In this document: positions 7,575 to 16,778 of the stretch, piece after piece
Layout: each line of letters opens with the position of its first letter
Position numbering within the stretch: position 1 is the first letter of the stretch
Position numbers and translations under genes: made by a program
Origin: Lewinellaceae bacterium
Lineage (GTDB): Bacteria > Bacteroidota > Bacteroidia > Chitinophagales > Saprospiraceae
Direction of reading: 5' to 3'
DNA: 64,000 nt
Assembly: GCA_020636355.1 (NCBI GenBank)
Contig: JACJYB010000014.1
Span: forward strand, 62,001 to 126,000
The notes under the pieces: generated by a model
The model's input: the letters and a program-made list of their open reading frames with translations, nothing else
Database searches by the model: none
Told to the model about the DNA's origin: nothing

Positions 7575-8945
7575 ATGGATCTGGAAATTTTATCCCGTAT
7601 TCAATTTGCTTTCACCGTTTCCTTCCATTACATCTATCCTCCGCTGAGTATAGGTCTAGGATTATTGATGGTTATCATGGAAGGACTGTTTTTAAGGACC
7701 GGTCAGCAAGTTTATGAGCAAATGGCCCGGTTCTGGACCAAGATATTTGCACTTACCTTTGGTTTGGGTGTTGCTACCGGTATCGTCATGGAGTTTGAAT
7801 TTGGTACCAATTGGGCAACATATTCCCGTTATGTCGGCGATGTATTCGGAAGCGCACTGGCTGCAGAAGGCATTTTTGCATTCGCACTGGAGAGTGGATT
7901 CCTAGGTATCTTGTTGTTTGGCTGGAATCGTGTCAGCCCACGGGTACATTTCATCGCCACACTGGGCGTCTGGTTTGGTTCGATGTTTTCAGCCGTGTGG
8001 ATTGTCGTGGCGAATAGCTGGCAACAAACACCTGCCGGTTATCATATTGTTGGTGAAGGGTTGACTGCCCGGGCGGAAATTACCGACTTCTGGGCTATGG
8101 TCTTTAATCCCTCCAGCGTTGACCGGATGGTGCATGTCTGGATCGGAGCCTTTTTAGCAGGCGCATTTCTGGTGATGAGTGTTCATGCTTATTATCTGTT
8201 AAGGGACCGGCATGTCCATATTTCGCAGCAAGCCATCCGGATTGCACTGGTGGTTGCTGCCGTATTTTCTTTGGCTCAATTATTTACGGGCCACCATTCG
8301 GCTGACGGGGTAGCAGAAAATCAACCCATGAAGTTGGCAGCGATGGAAGGTCACTTTGATTCATTGTCCGTGGCGGATATGTATTTGTTGGGTTGGGTAG
8401 ACAAGGATAAACAAAGGACGACTGGGATCCGGATACCCGGTGGACTGAGTTTTCTGACAAACGGTGACGTGAACGCGAAGGTGCCAGGTCTTAATGCGGT
8501 TCCGCCTGCCGACCGCCCGGGGGCGATCAACGCCATTTTTCAATTTTATCACCTGATGGTTGCTATTGGGATGCTGCTGATAGTAATCAGTCTCACGGGC
8601 CTAATTCAGTGGTGGCGAAAGAAGCTTTTTGCCAAACGCTGGCTGTTGTGGGTGTTTGTCTGGGCTGTTTTTCTACCCCAGATTGCTAACCAGGTAGGGT
8701 GGTATGTCGCTGAAATGGGACGGCAGCCCTGGGTTGTTTACGGCATGCTGCGTACTTCGGATGCGTTATCCAAAGTAGTTACTGCTAACCAGGTCTGGTT
8801 TTCACTCATCCTGTTTACCTTAATCTATGCATTGCTGTTTATCTTGTTCTTATACCTGTTAAACCGTAAGATACAACATGGGCCCTCGGACGATGATCCG
8901 ATTGATCAGCGACCGAAACAAAAGGAAATGGCAACAATTGTTTAA
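7575..8945 (+). CDS. cydA: Cytochrome bd quinol oxidase subunit I
   Basis: Subunit I carries haems b558, b595 and d and oxidises quinol at the inner membrane while reducing O2 to water, with high O2 affinity and resistance to sulfide. Visible are the haem ligands H18 (SFHYIYPPLSIG), H187 (VHVWIG) and M381 (EMGRQPW), and about nine membrane segments. At 456 residues it is the short-Q-loop form. The frame opens upstream at 7527, but MDLEILSRIQFAFT at ATG 7575 matches the family start. cydB follows after 35 bp. Neighbouring sulfide-oxidation genes fit a sulfide-tolerant terminal oxidase. Confidence 0.96.
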   Translation: MDLEILSRIQFAFTVSFHYIYPPLSIGLGLLMVIMEGLFLRTGQQVYEQMARFWTKIFALTFGLGVATGIVMEFEFGTNWATYSRYVGDVFGSALAAEGIFAFALESGFLGILLFGWNRVSPRVHFIATLGVWFGSMFSAVWIVVANSWQQTPAGYHIVGEGLTARAEITDFWAMVFNPSSVDRMVHVWIGAFLAGAFLVMSVHAYYLLRDRHVHISQQAIRIALVVAAVFSLAQLFTGHHSADGVAENQPMKLAAMEGHFDSLSVADMYLLGWVDKDKQRTTGIRIPGGLSFLTNGDVNAKVPGLNAVPPADRPGAINAIFQFYHLMVAIGMLLIVISLTGLIQWWRKKLFAKRWLLWVFVWAVFLPQIANQVGWYVAEMGRQPWVVYGMLRTSDALSKVVTANQVWFSLILFTLIYALLFILFLYLLNRKIQHGPSDDDPIDQRPKQKEMATIV

Positions 8946-8980
8946 AATCCAATGGTTTAACAGGAAGCAAAACCAAAATT

Positions 8981-10015
8981 ATGGCATCATTTCTTGGTAT
9001 CGACTATCCCACCTGGTGGTTCCTCTTGGTAGGCGGTGTTTTTACTGGTTATGCAATTTTGGATGGTTTTGACTTAGGAGCCGGAGCCTGGCATTTGTTT
9101 TTTAAAAAAGAATCCAGCCGGCGTATTGCACTGAATGCGATCGGTCCGGTTTGGGATGGCAATGAAGTTTGGCTGGTCATCGGAGGCGGGGCATTGTTTG
9201 CCGGCTTTCCGGTAGTCTACGCCACGCTCTTTTCAGCCATGTACATTCCGTTTATGTTGTTTTTGGCATTCCTGATCTTCCGGGCTGTTTCCATTGAATT
9301 TCGCAGCAAGGAAAACATGGCCTGGTGGCGTAAGTTGTGGGATGTCAGCTACAGCATTTCAAGTATTCTGCTTGCCGTTTTATTGGGTGTCGTTCTGGGC
9401 AATGTATTGCAGGGGATGGCGATCGGTCCCGACCTGGAATTTACTGGACATTGGCTGGATTTCATTAATCCTTACTCGGTCTTGGTCGGAGCGACCACCT
9501 TGGCTTTATTTATGATGCACGGCGCAATATACCTGACCATGAAAACAGAGGGCAGGTTGTTTGTAAAAATCACCCTTTTGCTCAGACGTTCCATCGTCGC
9601 TTTTATCATTCTTTTCCTGCTCACATCCCTATACACCTTGCTTTGGATTCCACATCAGACCGATCATTTTGAGCAATATCCGGCATTGCTTTTGATTCCG
9701 GTATCCGCTTTTGTGATCATTGGTTTTATTCCCTGGTTTGCACGACGGAAACATTATTGGAAAGCTTTCTTGTTTTCGTCCCTTACCGTAAGTCTCTTGA
9801 TGATCATGGTTGCTTTCGCCCTATTTCCGGTATTGGTGGCTTCCACCAGTGATGCGGCATACAACATCACCGTGTACAATGCGGCTTCCTCTGAGAAGTC
9901 GTTGGGCATTATGTTGCTCATTGCAGCCATCGGCGCGCCATTGGTTGCCAGCTATACATTTTTTGTCTATCGCACGTTCCGGGGTAAGGTTCAGCTTGAT
10001 GAAACGAGTTATTGA
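8981..10015 (+). CDS. cydB: Cytochrome bd quinol oxidase subunit II
   Basis: The 344-residue membrane protein has about eight hydrophobic helices. It begins with the typical YPTWWFLLVGGVFTGYAILDGFDLGAG segment (landmark) and has GPVWDGNEVWLV, a strongly conserved CydB motif. CydB pairs with CydA to form the bd oxidase. It starts 35 bp after cydA, and its TGA overlaps the next gene's ATG by one base, so the following DUF255 gene is probably translationally coupled to it. No cydX-type small subunit is evident between the genes. Confidence 0.95.
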   Translation: MASFLGIDYPTWWFLLVGGVFTGYAILDGFDLGAGAWHLFFKKESSRRIALNAIGPVWDGNEVWLVIGGGALFAGFPVVYATLFSAMYIPFMLFLAFLIFRAVSIEFRSKENMAWWRKLWDVSYSISSILLAVLLGVVLGNVLQGMAIGPDLEFTGHWLDFINPYSVLVGATTLALFMMHGAIYLTMKTEGRLFVKITLLLRRSIVAFIILFLLTSLYTLLWIPHQTDHFEQYPALLLIPVSAFVIIGFIPWFARRKHYWKAFLFSSLTVSLLMIMVAFALFPVLVASTSDAAYNITVYNAASSEKSLGIMLLIAAIGAPLVASYTFFVYRTFRGKVQLDETSY

Positions 10016-12057
10016 TGAATCTCCTCAGCCATTCCTTAAGCCCCTATCTGCAACAACACCGGGATCAACCGATCGAATGGTATCCCTGGGGCAAAGAAGC
10101 ACTTGAACTGGCCCGCAAAGATGACCGGCCAATCCTGGTGAGCATCGGTTATTCCACGTGTCATTGGTGTCATGTCATGTCCTCTGAATCCTTTACCGAT
10201 AAGGATGTGGCCGATTATATGAATTTTCATTTTGTCAATATCAAGATCGACCGGGAAGAGCGTCCAGATCTGGATGGTTATTTCATGGATGTTTGCCAAA
10301 AGCTCACCGGCCGTGGCGGCTGGCCGCTGCAGGTATTTCTTACACCTGATCTCAAACCTTTTTTTGCTGGGAATTATTTCCCTCCGGAACCCGGTGGCCG
10401 GCAGATGTCCTGGTTTCAGGCGATGCGCTTTGTAGTGCATAATTTCCGGAATAACCGGCTGGCGGCAGAGAAGCAGGGACAGCGGATTCTCGATGGATTA
10501 GAAGCGGATCAGGGCCTGGAAATTACGCCCGAAAGCGGAACAATTTCACAACCCTGGCTCACCTCCAGCCGGATTGATGAATACGAAGCGTCCCTAATGC
10601 GCGTAGCGGATCTGACCTATGGCGGGTTTGGATCTTCACCTAAATTTCCTAATGCATTGGCACTGAGTTTTTTATTGGAGCGCACGGCCAATGTCAATCA
10701 TCCGGAGTCCCTGCGGCACGTCATGCGTTCTGTCCAGTTTATGCTGAGAGGGGGCATATACGATCAGGCCGGAGGAGGATTTGCTCGCTACGCCGTTGAC
10801 CGGCTGTGGAAGGTACCCCACTTTGAGAAGATGCTTTATGATCAGGCTTTGATGATACAGCTGCTGGCAGACCTCATAAGGCATAAGCCAAGACGAATGT
10901 ATAAGCGGGCACTCCGGGAGACCTTGAATTTTGTTGAAAGGGATTTGGTTCGTCCGGATGGAGGCTGGTTTGCAGCATTGGATGCGGATAGTGATGCCCA
11001 CGAGGGAGCCTATTACACCTGGAGCTTTGCCGAAGCAAGCCAGTGTGTAGCGCCAGGATCCTCCTGGCTACTGGAGTTTTTTGATGTGCGCGAAGCAGGG
11101 AACTGGGACGGAATGAATATCCTGTGGCAACCCCACGAATTGTATGCATTTGCCGAGGAACATCACCTGGACATTGAAGCAGCGAAAGAACAGATCTCCC
11201 GGTTTAAAGCCACGGTACTGCGAGCCCGGGAAAGCCGGATTAAACCCCACCGGGATGAAAAATTAATTACCGACTGGAATGCCCTGATGGTTTCCGCTTA
11301 CGTTAAAGCGGGTGTAGCCCTCCAGGAAAAAGTCTGGATTGCACATGCCCGGGAGCAAATGAATTGCATCCTGAACCAGGTGCTGGATGAGTCGTCAAAG
11401 AAGCTCATGCACGTACCGCAGTCAATGGCACCGGTGCTCTTATCGGATTACGCCTGCACGATACAGGCACTCCTGGATCTATACCTGGCAGATCCGGATC
11501 AGCGGTGGTTGAATCTTGCCATCAGCCTGATGGAACAGGTAGATATCTATTTTTCCGATCAAGGTCAGGCACTGTATATGAACCGTAGTACTGACCAGGA
11601 GGAGGAACTGGGAAGAAGGATTGATGTTCGTGATGAAGAACTACCCAATGCCAATGCGTTATTGGGGCAATGCCTGTATCTATTGGGCATCTATCTGGAT
11701 CGATCGGGCTGGCGGGATCGTGCGCGGAAAATGTTATCCGCCGTAAGTACCATGATTCAACTGGATCCGCTTGCGTATGCCTCATGGTACCGCCTGGGTC
11801 AAATGCTGTATGGGGGCGCTACCGAAATAGCTGTACTCGGTCCGGACCATATTGAACTCCGGCAGCAGATCCTTCAGATGCCACTGCCCTATTTGGTCAT
11901 GGCTTCGGCTGAATATGCTGATTACGATCAACCGCTATTGCGCGATAAAAACTCACGAGACGGACAAACGGTTATATTCGTATGCCGGGGTGAACGTTGT
12001 TTGCCTCCTGTTTCAACCATCCCGGAGTTAATGGAAATGCTTTCCTCAATGCAGTAA
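10015..12057 (+). CDS. Thioredoxin-fold DUF255 protein (YyaL/SPATA20-like)
   Basis: A 680-residue protein with an N-terminal thioredoxin-like domain whose redox motif is C49-H-W-C52 within STCHWCHVM, followed by an alpha/alpha-barrel-like region containing KVPHFEKMLYDQA and ALDADSDAHEGAYYTW, as in the YyaL/SPATA20 family. The biochemical role of the family is not settled. The start is ATG 10015, overlapping the cydB stop as TGATG; the TTG three bases earlier is a poorer choice. Coupling to cydAB suggests a role in redox or cytochrome-related upkeep, which is inference only. Confidence 0.88.
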   Translation: MNLLSHSLSPYLQQHRDQPIEWYPWGKEALELARKDDRPILVSIGYSTCHWCHVMSSESFTDKDVADYMNFHFVNIKIDREERPDLDGYFMDVCQKLTGRGGWPLQVFLTPDLKPFFAGNYFPPEPGGRQMSWFQAMRFVVHNFRNNRLAAEKQGQRILDGLEADQGLEITPESGTISQPWLTSSRIDEYEASLMRVADLTYGGFGSSPKFPNALALSFLLERTANVNHPESLRHVMRSVQFMLRGGIYDQAGGGFARYAVDRLWKVPHFEKMLYDQALMIQLLADLIRHKPRRMYKRALRETLNFVERDLVRPDGGWFAALDADSDAHEGAYYTWSFAEASQCVAPGSSWLLEFFDVREAGNWDGMNILWQPHELYAFAEEHHLDIEAAKEQISRFKATVLRARESRIKPHRDEKLITDWNALMVSAYVKAGVALQEKVWIAHAREQMNCILNQVLDESSKKLMHVPQSMAPVLLSDYACTIQALLDLYLADPDQRWLNLAISLMEQVDIYFSDQGQALYMNRSTDQEEELGRRIDVRDEELPNANALLGQCLYLLGIYLDRSGWRDRARKMLSAVSTMIQLDPLAYASWYRLGQMLYGGATEIAVLGPDHIELRQQILQMPLPYLVMASAEYADYDQPLLRDKNSRDGQTVIFVCRGERCLPPVSTIPELMEMLSSMQ

Positions 12058-12413
12058 AAAAGCTCACTTTTCTGACCTGGCAGCCATGGTGAGGTGCTGG
12101 AATGATCTACCGATTTGTATTGATAGTCTACATTTTTTCGGACTCTTTCGATCCTGGATTAGCAGATGGTATTAAGTATCTACCTTCGCAAACGGATGGT
12201 TTAACGAACCATTAACATCGCTTTAAATCAATTGTCTGCGAAGGCTTCCTACTTTGTCTCGTCTGCTCGGTAGCCTCCGCAGCAGAAGTATCTGAACCTC
12301 CAAAACTTGGAGCCCGCATGGTATCTGTGAAGGAGGAAGATAATTTGATTCATATACGATAAAGTGGACGATCGGAGAGGCCAGTCAATCTAATTGTTTA
12401 TTCAAATTTGGAA
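12058..12413. other. Intergenic region with nested inverted repeats
   Basis: There is no convincing gene in these 356 bases. A nested structure is seen: outer arms CCTTCGCA (12183-12190) and TGCGAAGG (12237-12244) enclose ATGGTT-TAACG-AACCAT (12196-12212). No T-run follows, so it does not look like a simple terminator. The promoter of the arylsulfotransferase gene must lie in or near this segment. Confidence 0.5.
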
Positions 12414-13985
12414 ATGAGAGCCACCTATAATTTTTTAACCGGGCTAATTCTGGTCATAATATTCAGCACCTTTTCGTGTAAATCGGGGTATAAAAGTTTT
12501 GATGATCTCCTGGTTTCTACGGAAATCTTGCAGATAAGCCCTTCTCCAAGAGTGCCGATGGGTGCGATGCTGTCATTCCTGACCAAGGATCCGGTTACCA
12601 TAAGTTATACCATTCCAGGAGAAACGCCATTACAACGCACGTTCCCGCGTGCGGACACCCGTCATGAAATCCCGATAGTCGGATTGTACCCGGACGTGGT
12701 CAATCAGGTAGTCATTCGTGCGACTACTGCAACCGGCCAATCGTTGGAGAAGGTCATTCCGGTCAAAACCGGACCCATTCCGGATTTTTTTCCGGAGGTT
12801 GATGTCGTTCAACTGGACCGGGCCGCTATGGAGCCGGGACTTCATCTGGTGGAGACATTGATAGCTGTAAACGGAAAGTTTACTTACTATGATATCCTTT
12901 TTGATGATCAGGGAGTCATCCGATGGTATCTGGATCTGAGTGAATTTCAGGAAATTGTTTATTCCCCATTGCGTCTACACAACGGAAATTGGTTTTTCGT
13001 TCATTGGCAGCAATATCTGGAGCTGGACGATTTAGGGCGTGAAATAGATAAAGGAGTCATACCGGGTTATGGAGTGAATCATGAAATCGTGGAAGTGCGC
13101 CCGAATGTTTTTATTCTCGGCGCAACCCGGTCGGATACCAAGGTCTACAATCAGGGACGGGAAGTTTCCAGCCGGTTTGACCACATCATTGAGTGGGATC
13201 GCAACAGCAATAAAGTGACCTGGGAATGGGACATGCGGGATCTCCAGGACGTAGACCGCCAGGTATTTCCTCCTGACTATGGCCAGGATTTTGCGGCGGA
13301 TTGGTTCCATGTTAATTCGATTGTGCCACTCCCTCAGGATGCTGGCTTAATCGTTTCCGGCCGGAATCAGGGAATCCTGCGGGTAGACCGGAAAAATAAT
13401 TTGCAGTGGATTCTGGCACCGCATAAGGGCTGGGACAAGGCAGGATTTGACGGAAACGGTCTTGATACCAAAAAATACCTTTTGGAGGCGGTTGACGCCA
13501 ATGGTAGGGCGTATCCGGAAAACGTACAGGAAGGTACTGCGCTGGATGATTTTGTCTGGCCTACCGGACAACACTCGGTCCACCTCCTGGATAATGGCGA
13601 TATCCTGGTCTTTGACAACGGGTTAAGTCCCGGTTTCCAAACGAAGGAGCGATTTTCCAGAGCGGTAGAATATCGCGTCGATGCTGTCAATAAGCAGGTA
13701 GAGCAGGTATGGTCGTTTGGCCGGGAAGAAGGCCTGAATCTATTTACTCCGGTGACCAGCAGTGTTTATCCAATGGATAAAACGCATAATATACTGATTA
13801 CAGCGGGGAATGTCCGCCTGGGAGAATTACCACCGCATGCTAGGATGCTGGAGATCACTTACCCGGATAAAAAAGTCGTTTTCGAAGCTAATTTGTATCT
13901 CAAGGATGCCAAGGGAACCAAAGCAGCAGAATGGGCGCAATTTGACCTGGTATACCGTGGACATCGTTTTGATTTATTTCAATAA
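12414..13985 (+). CDS. Arylsulfotransferase (ASST) family lipoprotein
   Basis: A 523-residue protein whose N-terminus resembles a lipoprotein signal (ILVIIFSTFSC). The body shows ASST-family motifs: DWFHVNSI (near residues 298-305), NQGILRVDRKNNLQWIL, and QHSVHLLDNGDILVFDNG, which holds the histidine region used as sulfate carrier in arylsulfate sulfotransferases. Such enzymes move sulfate groups between phenolic compounds in the periplasm and are six-bladed propellers. The start is set at ATG 12414, not TTG 12408. A second sulfotransferase gene follows after 11 bp. Family identity is good; the donor and acceptor are unknown. Confidence 0.85.
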   Translation: MRATYNFLTGLILVIIFSTFSCKSGYKSFDDLLVSTEILQISPSPRVPMGAMLSFLTKDPVTISYTIPGETPLQRTFPRADTRHEIPIVGLYPDVVNQVVIRATTATGQSLEKVIPVKTGPIPDFFPEVDVVQLDRAAMEPGLHLVETLIAVNGKFTYYDILFDDQGVIRWYLDLSEFQEIVYSPLRLHNGNWFFVHWQQYLELDDLGREIDKGVIPGYGVNHEIVEVRPNVFILGATRSDTKVYNQGREVSSRFDHIIEWDRNSNKVTWEWDMRDLQDVDRQVFPPDYGQDFAADWFHVNSIVPLPQDAGLIVSGRNQGILRVDRKNNLQWILAPHKGWDKAGFDGNGLDTKKYLLEAVDANGRAYPENVQEGTALDDFVWPTGQHSVHLLDNGDILVFDNGLSPGFQTKERFSRAVEYRVDAVNKQVEQVWSFGREEGLNLFTPVTSSVYPMDKTHNILITAGNVRLGELPPHARMLEITYPDKKVVFEANLYLKDAKGTKAAEWAQFDLVYRGHRFDLFQ

Positions 13986-13996
13986 AGTAAAAATAT

Positions 13997-14665
13997 ATGG
14001 CGTTAAAAGTTATCGGCACGGGGCTGCCCCGAACGGGTACAGCATCCCTTAAGGGGGCTTTGCAATTATTGGGTTATCAACAGACCTATCATATGGATAA
14101 CCTGCTCAATAATCCATCACAAGTTCACTATTGGGTTGAGTTATTTGATACCGGAAGTACCGATTACGATGCTTTATTTGAAGGGTTTGCCGCGAGTACT
14201 GATTTTCCCGGATTTTTTGCCTACAAAGCGTTGCTCAAACAATATCCGGACAGCAAATTCATCCTGACGACCAGAGATCCCGATATTTGGTACGAAAGCA
14301 TAAAAAATACCGTTTATCAGGCGGTCACTGCTTTTTTTCAGAAGGACACGCCTACCGATAGCATGCGCAGGGTAGAGGGCGTATTTCAACTGTTGGATCG
14401 CTATTTATTTGGTCAATTTTTTAAGGGAACATTTTTGGATAAAGAAAAAACATTGTCTCTCGTCAATGCTTATCTGGATGAAATCAATGCGATCATTCCG
14501 GCGGATAAAATGCTGAAGTACGAAATATCCGAGGGCTGGCAACCGCTTTGTGATTTTCTGGAGTTACCGGTTCCGGAATTCGAATTTCCGTATAAGAACA
14601 AACGGGAGGATTTTAATACGATGATCGCGAAAATGTTATCCGGACAAAAGATGGAGGTCAAATAG
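13997..14665 (+). CDS. PAPS-type sulfotransferase family protein
   Basis: The 222-residue protein begins with VIGTGLPRTGTASLKGAL, the 5'-phosphosulfate-binding P-loop of cytosolic-type sulfotransferases (Sulfotransfer_4-like group). It also has FILTTRDPDIWYES, which matches the 3'-phosphate-binding strand and helix. It has no signal peptide and so acts in the cytoplasm. It starts 11 bp after the arylsulfotransferase, giving a probable two-gene operon of unrelated sulfotransferases, with a terminator at 14735-14767. The acceptor substrate is unknown. Confidence 0.85.
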   Translation: MALKVIGTGLPRTGTASLKGALQLLGYQQTYHMDNLLNNPSQVHYWVELFDTGSTDYDALFEGFAASTDFPGFFAYKALLKQYPDSKFILTTRDPDIWYESIKNTVYQAVTAFFQKDTPTDSMRRVEGVFQLLDRYLFGQFFKGTFLDKEKTLSLVNAYLDEINAIIPADKMLKYEISEGWQPLCDFLELPVPEFEFPYKNKREDFNTMIAKMLSGQKMEVK

Positions 14666-14734
14666 CCTGCTTATTTACCCTGATTGTGGATAATGCTTTC
14701 CGCGGGATTGATAACATTCATATCCCATAAAAAC

Positions 14735-14767
14735 AAAAAACCGGTATGCCTTCGCCTGCCGGTTTTT
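14735..14767 (+). terminator. Terminator after the sulfotransferase operon
   Basis: A-rich AAAACCGG and CCGGTTTT arms enclose a short loop with partial inner pairing and run into a T-run. It is about 70 bp after the sulfotransferase stop. The A-run on the 5' side could also allow termination on the opposite strand. Confidence 0.7.
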
Positions 14768-15269
14768 AGATTTTAGTAAGTTTCGACTAATAATAAGAAT
14801 TGGATTGGTCCTGCACCGTTGTGAAGGAGTATAGACGGTTGGCTTTAGCACAGTAATGAACAAAGAACAGAAAAATAAAATTGTCCAAATTAGGGGGGGA
14901 ATTGTGGGGGGGAGATTCCGATTGGCTGGTTGTAACTATATAACTGACTCAATTTTAAAAAATTGTATTGAACCGAAAAAAAGTAGTGTTTTTTTAAAAT
15001 CCTTTTCTCTTCGGTTTAAAATAGAGGCTATCCGCTGAAGCCAGGTGAGACCTGATTATTGGTGGCCGGCTTAAGGAACCTCGAATGCTTTTGGACTGTT
15101 ATAGGAATTGAAGTTCACGATCAACCTGACAGATGATCTCAGTCATGGTGTGTGGACCCATAAATGTTCCATTTTGCCCTCTGTTTGCCGCAACTTCATA
15201 GTAGGTTAATGCTGTGAGTGATGGTACGGGTGCAAATGGGACCTGTACGATACAAAGATAAGTTCGGCT
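14768..15269. other. Gene-free stretch with paired G-tracts
   Basis: After the terminator, about 500 bases carry no supported gene. A 60-codon frame at 14856-15038 has no recognisable protein pattern. Two runs of seven G (14893-14899 and 14906-14912) stand out. The DnaJ promoter must lie toward the right end, but no clear TAnnTTTG element is seen there. Confidence 0.5.
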
Positions 15270-16241
15270 ATGAAATACAAAGATTATTATCAAATATTAG
15301 GTGTGGCCAAGAATGCTTCTCCGCAGGAGATCAAAAAGGCATTCCGTAAACTGGCTGCCAAATATCACCCGGATAAAAACCCTGGAGATAAGAGCGCTGA
15401 AGAAAAATTCAAGGAAATCAACGAAGCGAACGAAGTGCTCTCCGATACAGATAAACGGAAAAAGTACGATACCCTGGGCTCAAATTGGGAGTATTATCAG
15501 CAAGCCGGGGATGACTGGGAGAAATATGCACACCAGGGCCCACGCCAGGGCGGAGGCAAGCGAACCTATTATTATTCCGGCAACCCGGAGGATGTTTTCG
15601 GCCGCGGAGGTCAGAGTGGGTTTTCGAGCTTTTTTGACCTTTTCTTCGGAGAAGGCGCGCAGGAAGGCGATCCATTTGCCCGCTATGGTGAAAGGACCAC
15701 TCAGGTGCCTCGTGGTAGTGACGTTGAGGCCACAATGTCCATAACCATGCGCGAGGCGTATCAAGGCAGTCGTCGCACGTTTGAATTTCAGGGTGAGAAG
15801 ATCCGGATTGCTATCAAGCCCGGCTCATACGAAGGTCAGAAACTGCGGCTTAAAGGGAAAGGGCATCCCGGACCCCGGGGACAAGCCCGCGGTGATCTGT
15901 ATATAACGCTCCATGTAACCCCTGATCGGCAGTTTATCCGGGAAGGTGATGATCTCATCGTAAACGCGAAGGTGGATGTCTATACGGCGGTATTGGGTGG
16001 GAACATTGAGGTGAATACCATGACTGGTAAAGTGAAGGTCAATGTGCCTAAGGGGATACAGTCCGGCAAGACCCTGCGATTAAAAGGGAAGGGGATGCCC
16101 GTCTATGGAAAAACGGATGAATTTGGGGATTTGATGGTCAGGCTTGACGTAGAATTGCCAAGGCATTTGAGCGCCCAGGAAGAGGAGTTGTTTCGCCAAT
16201 TGAAGGCCTTACAGAATAAGGAGGCCGTCTATCAAAATTGA
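15270..16241 (+). CDS. DnaJ-domain co-chaperone (CbpA/DnaJ class II-like)
   Basis: A 323-residue protein. The J-domain occupies residues 1-70 with the diagnostic HPDKN motif that stimulates DnaK ATPase. A Gly/Phe/Tyr-rich linker follows (about 75-140). The C-terminal substrate-binding domains (about 150-315) contain LRLKGKGHPG and LRLKGKGMPVYG. There is no zinc-finger region, as in CbpA-type rather than DnaJ-type proteins. It is followed by a small helical protein and a thioredoxin on the same strand, which suggests a stress-related group. Confidence 0.93.
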   Translation: MKYKDYYQILGVAKNASPQEIKKAFRKLAAKYHPDKNPGDKSAEEKFKEINEANEVLSDTDKRKKYDTLGSNWEYYQQAGDDWEKYAHQGPRQGGGKRTYYYSGNPEDVFGRGGQSGFSSFFDLFFGEGAQEGDPFARYGERTTQVPRGSDVEATMSITMREAYQGSRRTFEFQGEKIRIAIKPGSYEGQKLRLKGKGHPGPRGQARGDLYITLHVTPDRQFIREGDDLIVNAKVDVYTAVLGGNIEVNTMTGKVKVNVPKGIQSGKTLRLKGKGMPVYGKTDEFGDLMVRLDVELPRHLSAQEEELFRQLKALQNKEAVYQN

Positions 16242-16317
16242 TGTGTATGTGTAATGGTTTTTACGTTCCAGGAAGTTCAATAAGACTTCAATTAGTAGAC
16301 ACTTAAAAAAACATATT

Positions 16318-16722
16318 ATGCATACTACAATTGCAAATCCCAAAACCAACTTTTTGTTGGGAGCCAGTCTCGATGTATTGCATCAGGAAAGTAAAGAGTG
16401 GCTGGATACGATTGAGTTCTGGTTGGATGAAATGAAATTCTTCGATAAGCTCTTGAAGAATCAACCCGAAGGTGATGAGCATAAGTTGACCATCCGGGAA
16501 ATGCTCGAACATGTAGAAGGCATCCATGTAGACTTCTTCAGACAGTTGCAGGAAGACGTACGCCAACATGAACGCATGCTTGCCATGGTAGAAAAAAATG
16601 TCCCGGGCGCTTCGGATGAGGAGTACCGTGTGAATCACCGTCGGCTGAAATCCAGAATGGATCATCTTGACAAAGACTTTAAATCGTATAAAAAAGTTGT
16701 TTTTAAATTTGCCCTGGACTAG
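16318..16722 (+). CDS. Small helical protein of unknown function
   Basis: A 134-residue protein I do not recognise. It is highly charged and almost entirely helical in pattern, with heptad-like stretches (LDTIEFWLDEMKFFDKLL, MLEHVEGIHVDFFRQL) and several histidines, and no signal peptide or membrane segment. This resembles small coiled-coil or four-helix bundle proteins; a link to hemerythrin-like bundles is possible but the ligand motif is not clear. It lies 76 bp after the DnaJ-like gene and 56 bp before a thioredoxin gene, so a stress role is plausible by context only. Confidence 0.7.
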   Translation: MHTTIANPKTNFLLGASLDVLHQESKEWLDTIEFWLDEMKFFDKLLKNQPEGDEHKLTIREMLEHVEGIHVDFFRQLQEDVRQHERMLAMVEKNVPGASDEEYRVNHRRLKSRMDHLDKDFKSYKKVVFKFALD

Positions 16723-16778
16723 CGAGTCCGGCTCGTGTGCAGTACTGCCTCGAATGACTTTTAATTGAACTCGAATTA

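Noticed and set aside
14856..15038. 60-codon open frame starting MNKEQKNKIVQ
   Set aside because: It has a low-complexity G-run in the middle, no homologous pattern, and no promoter or ribosome site; chance is likely in this A/T-rich spacer.
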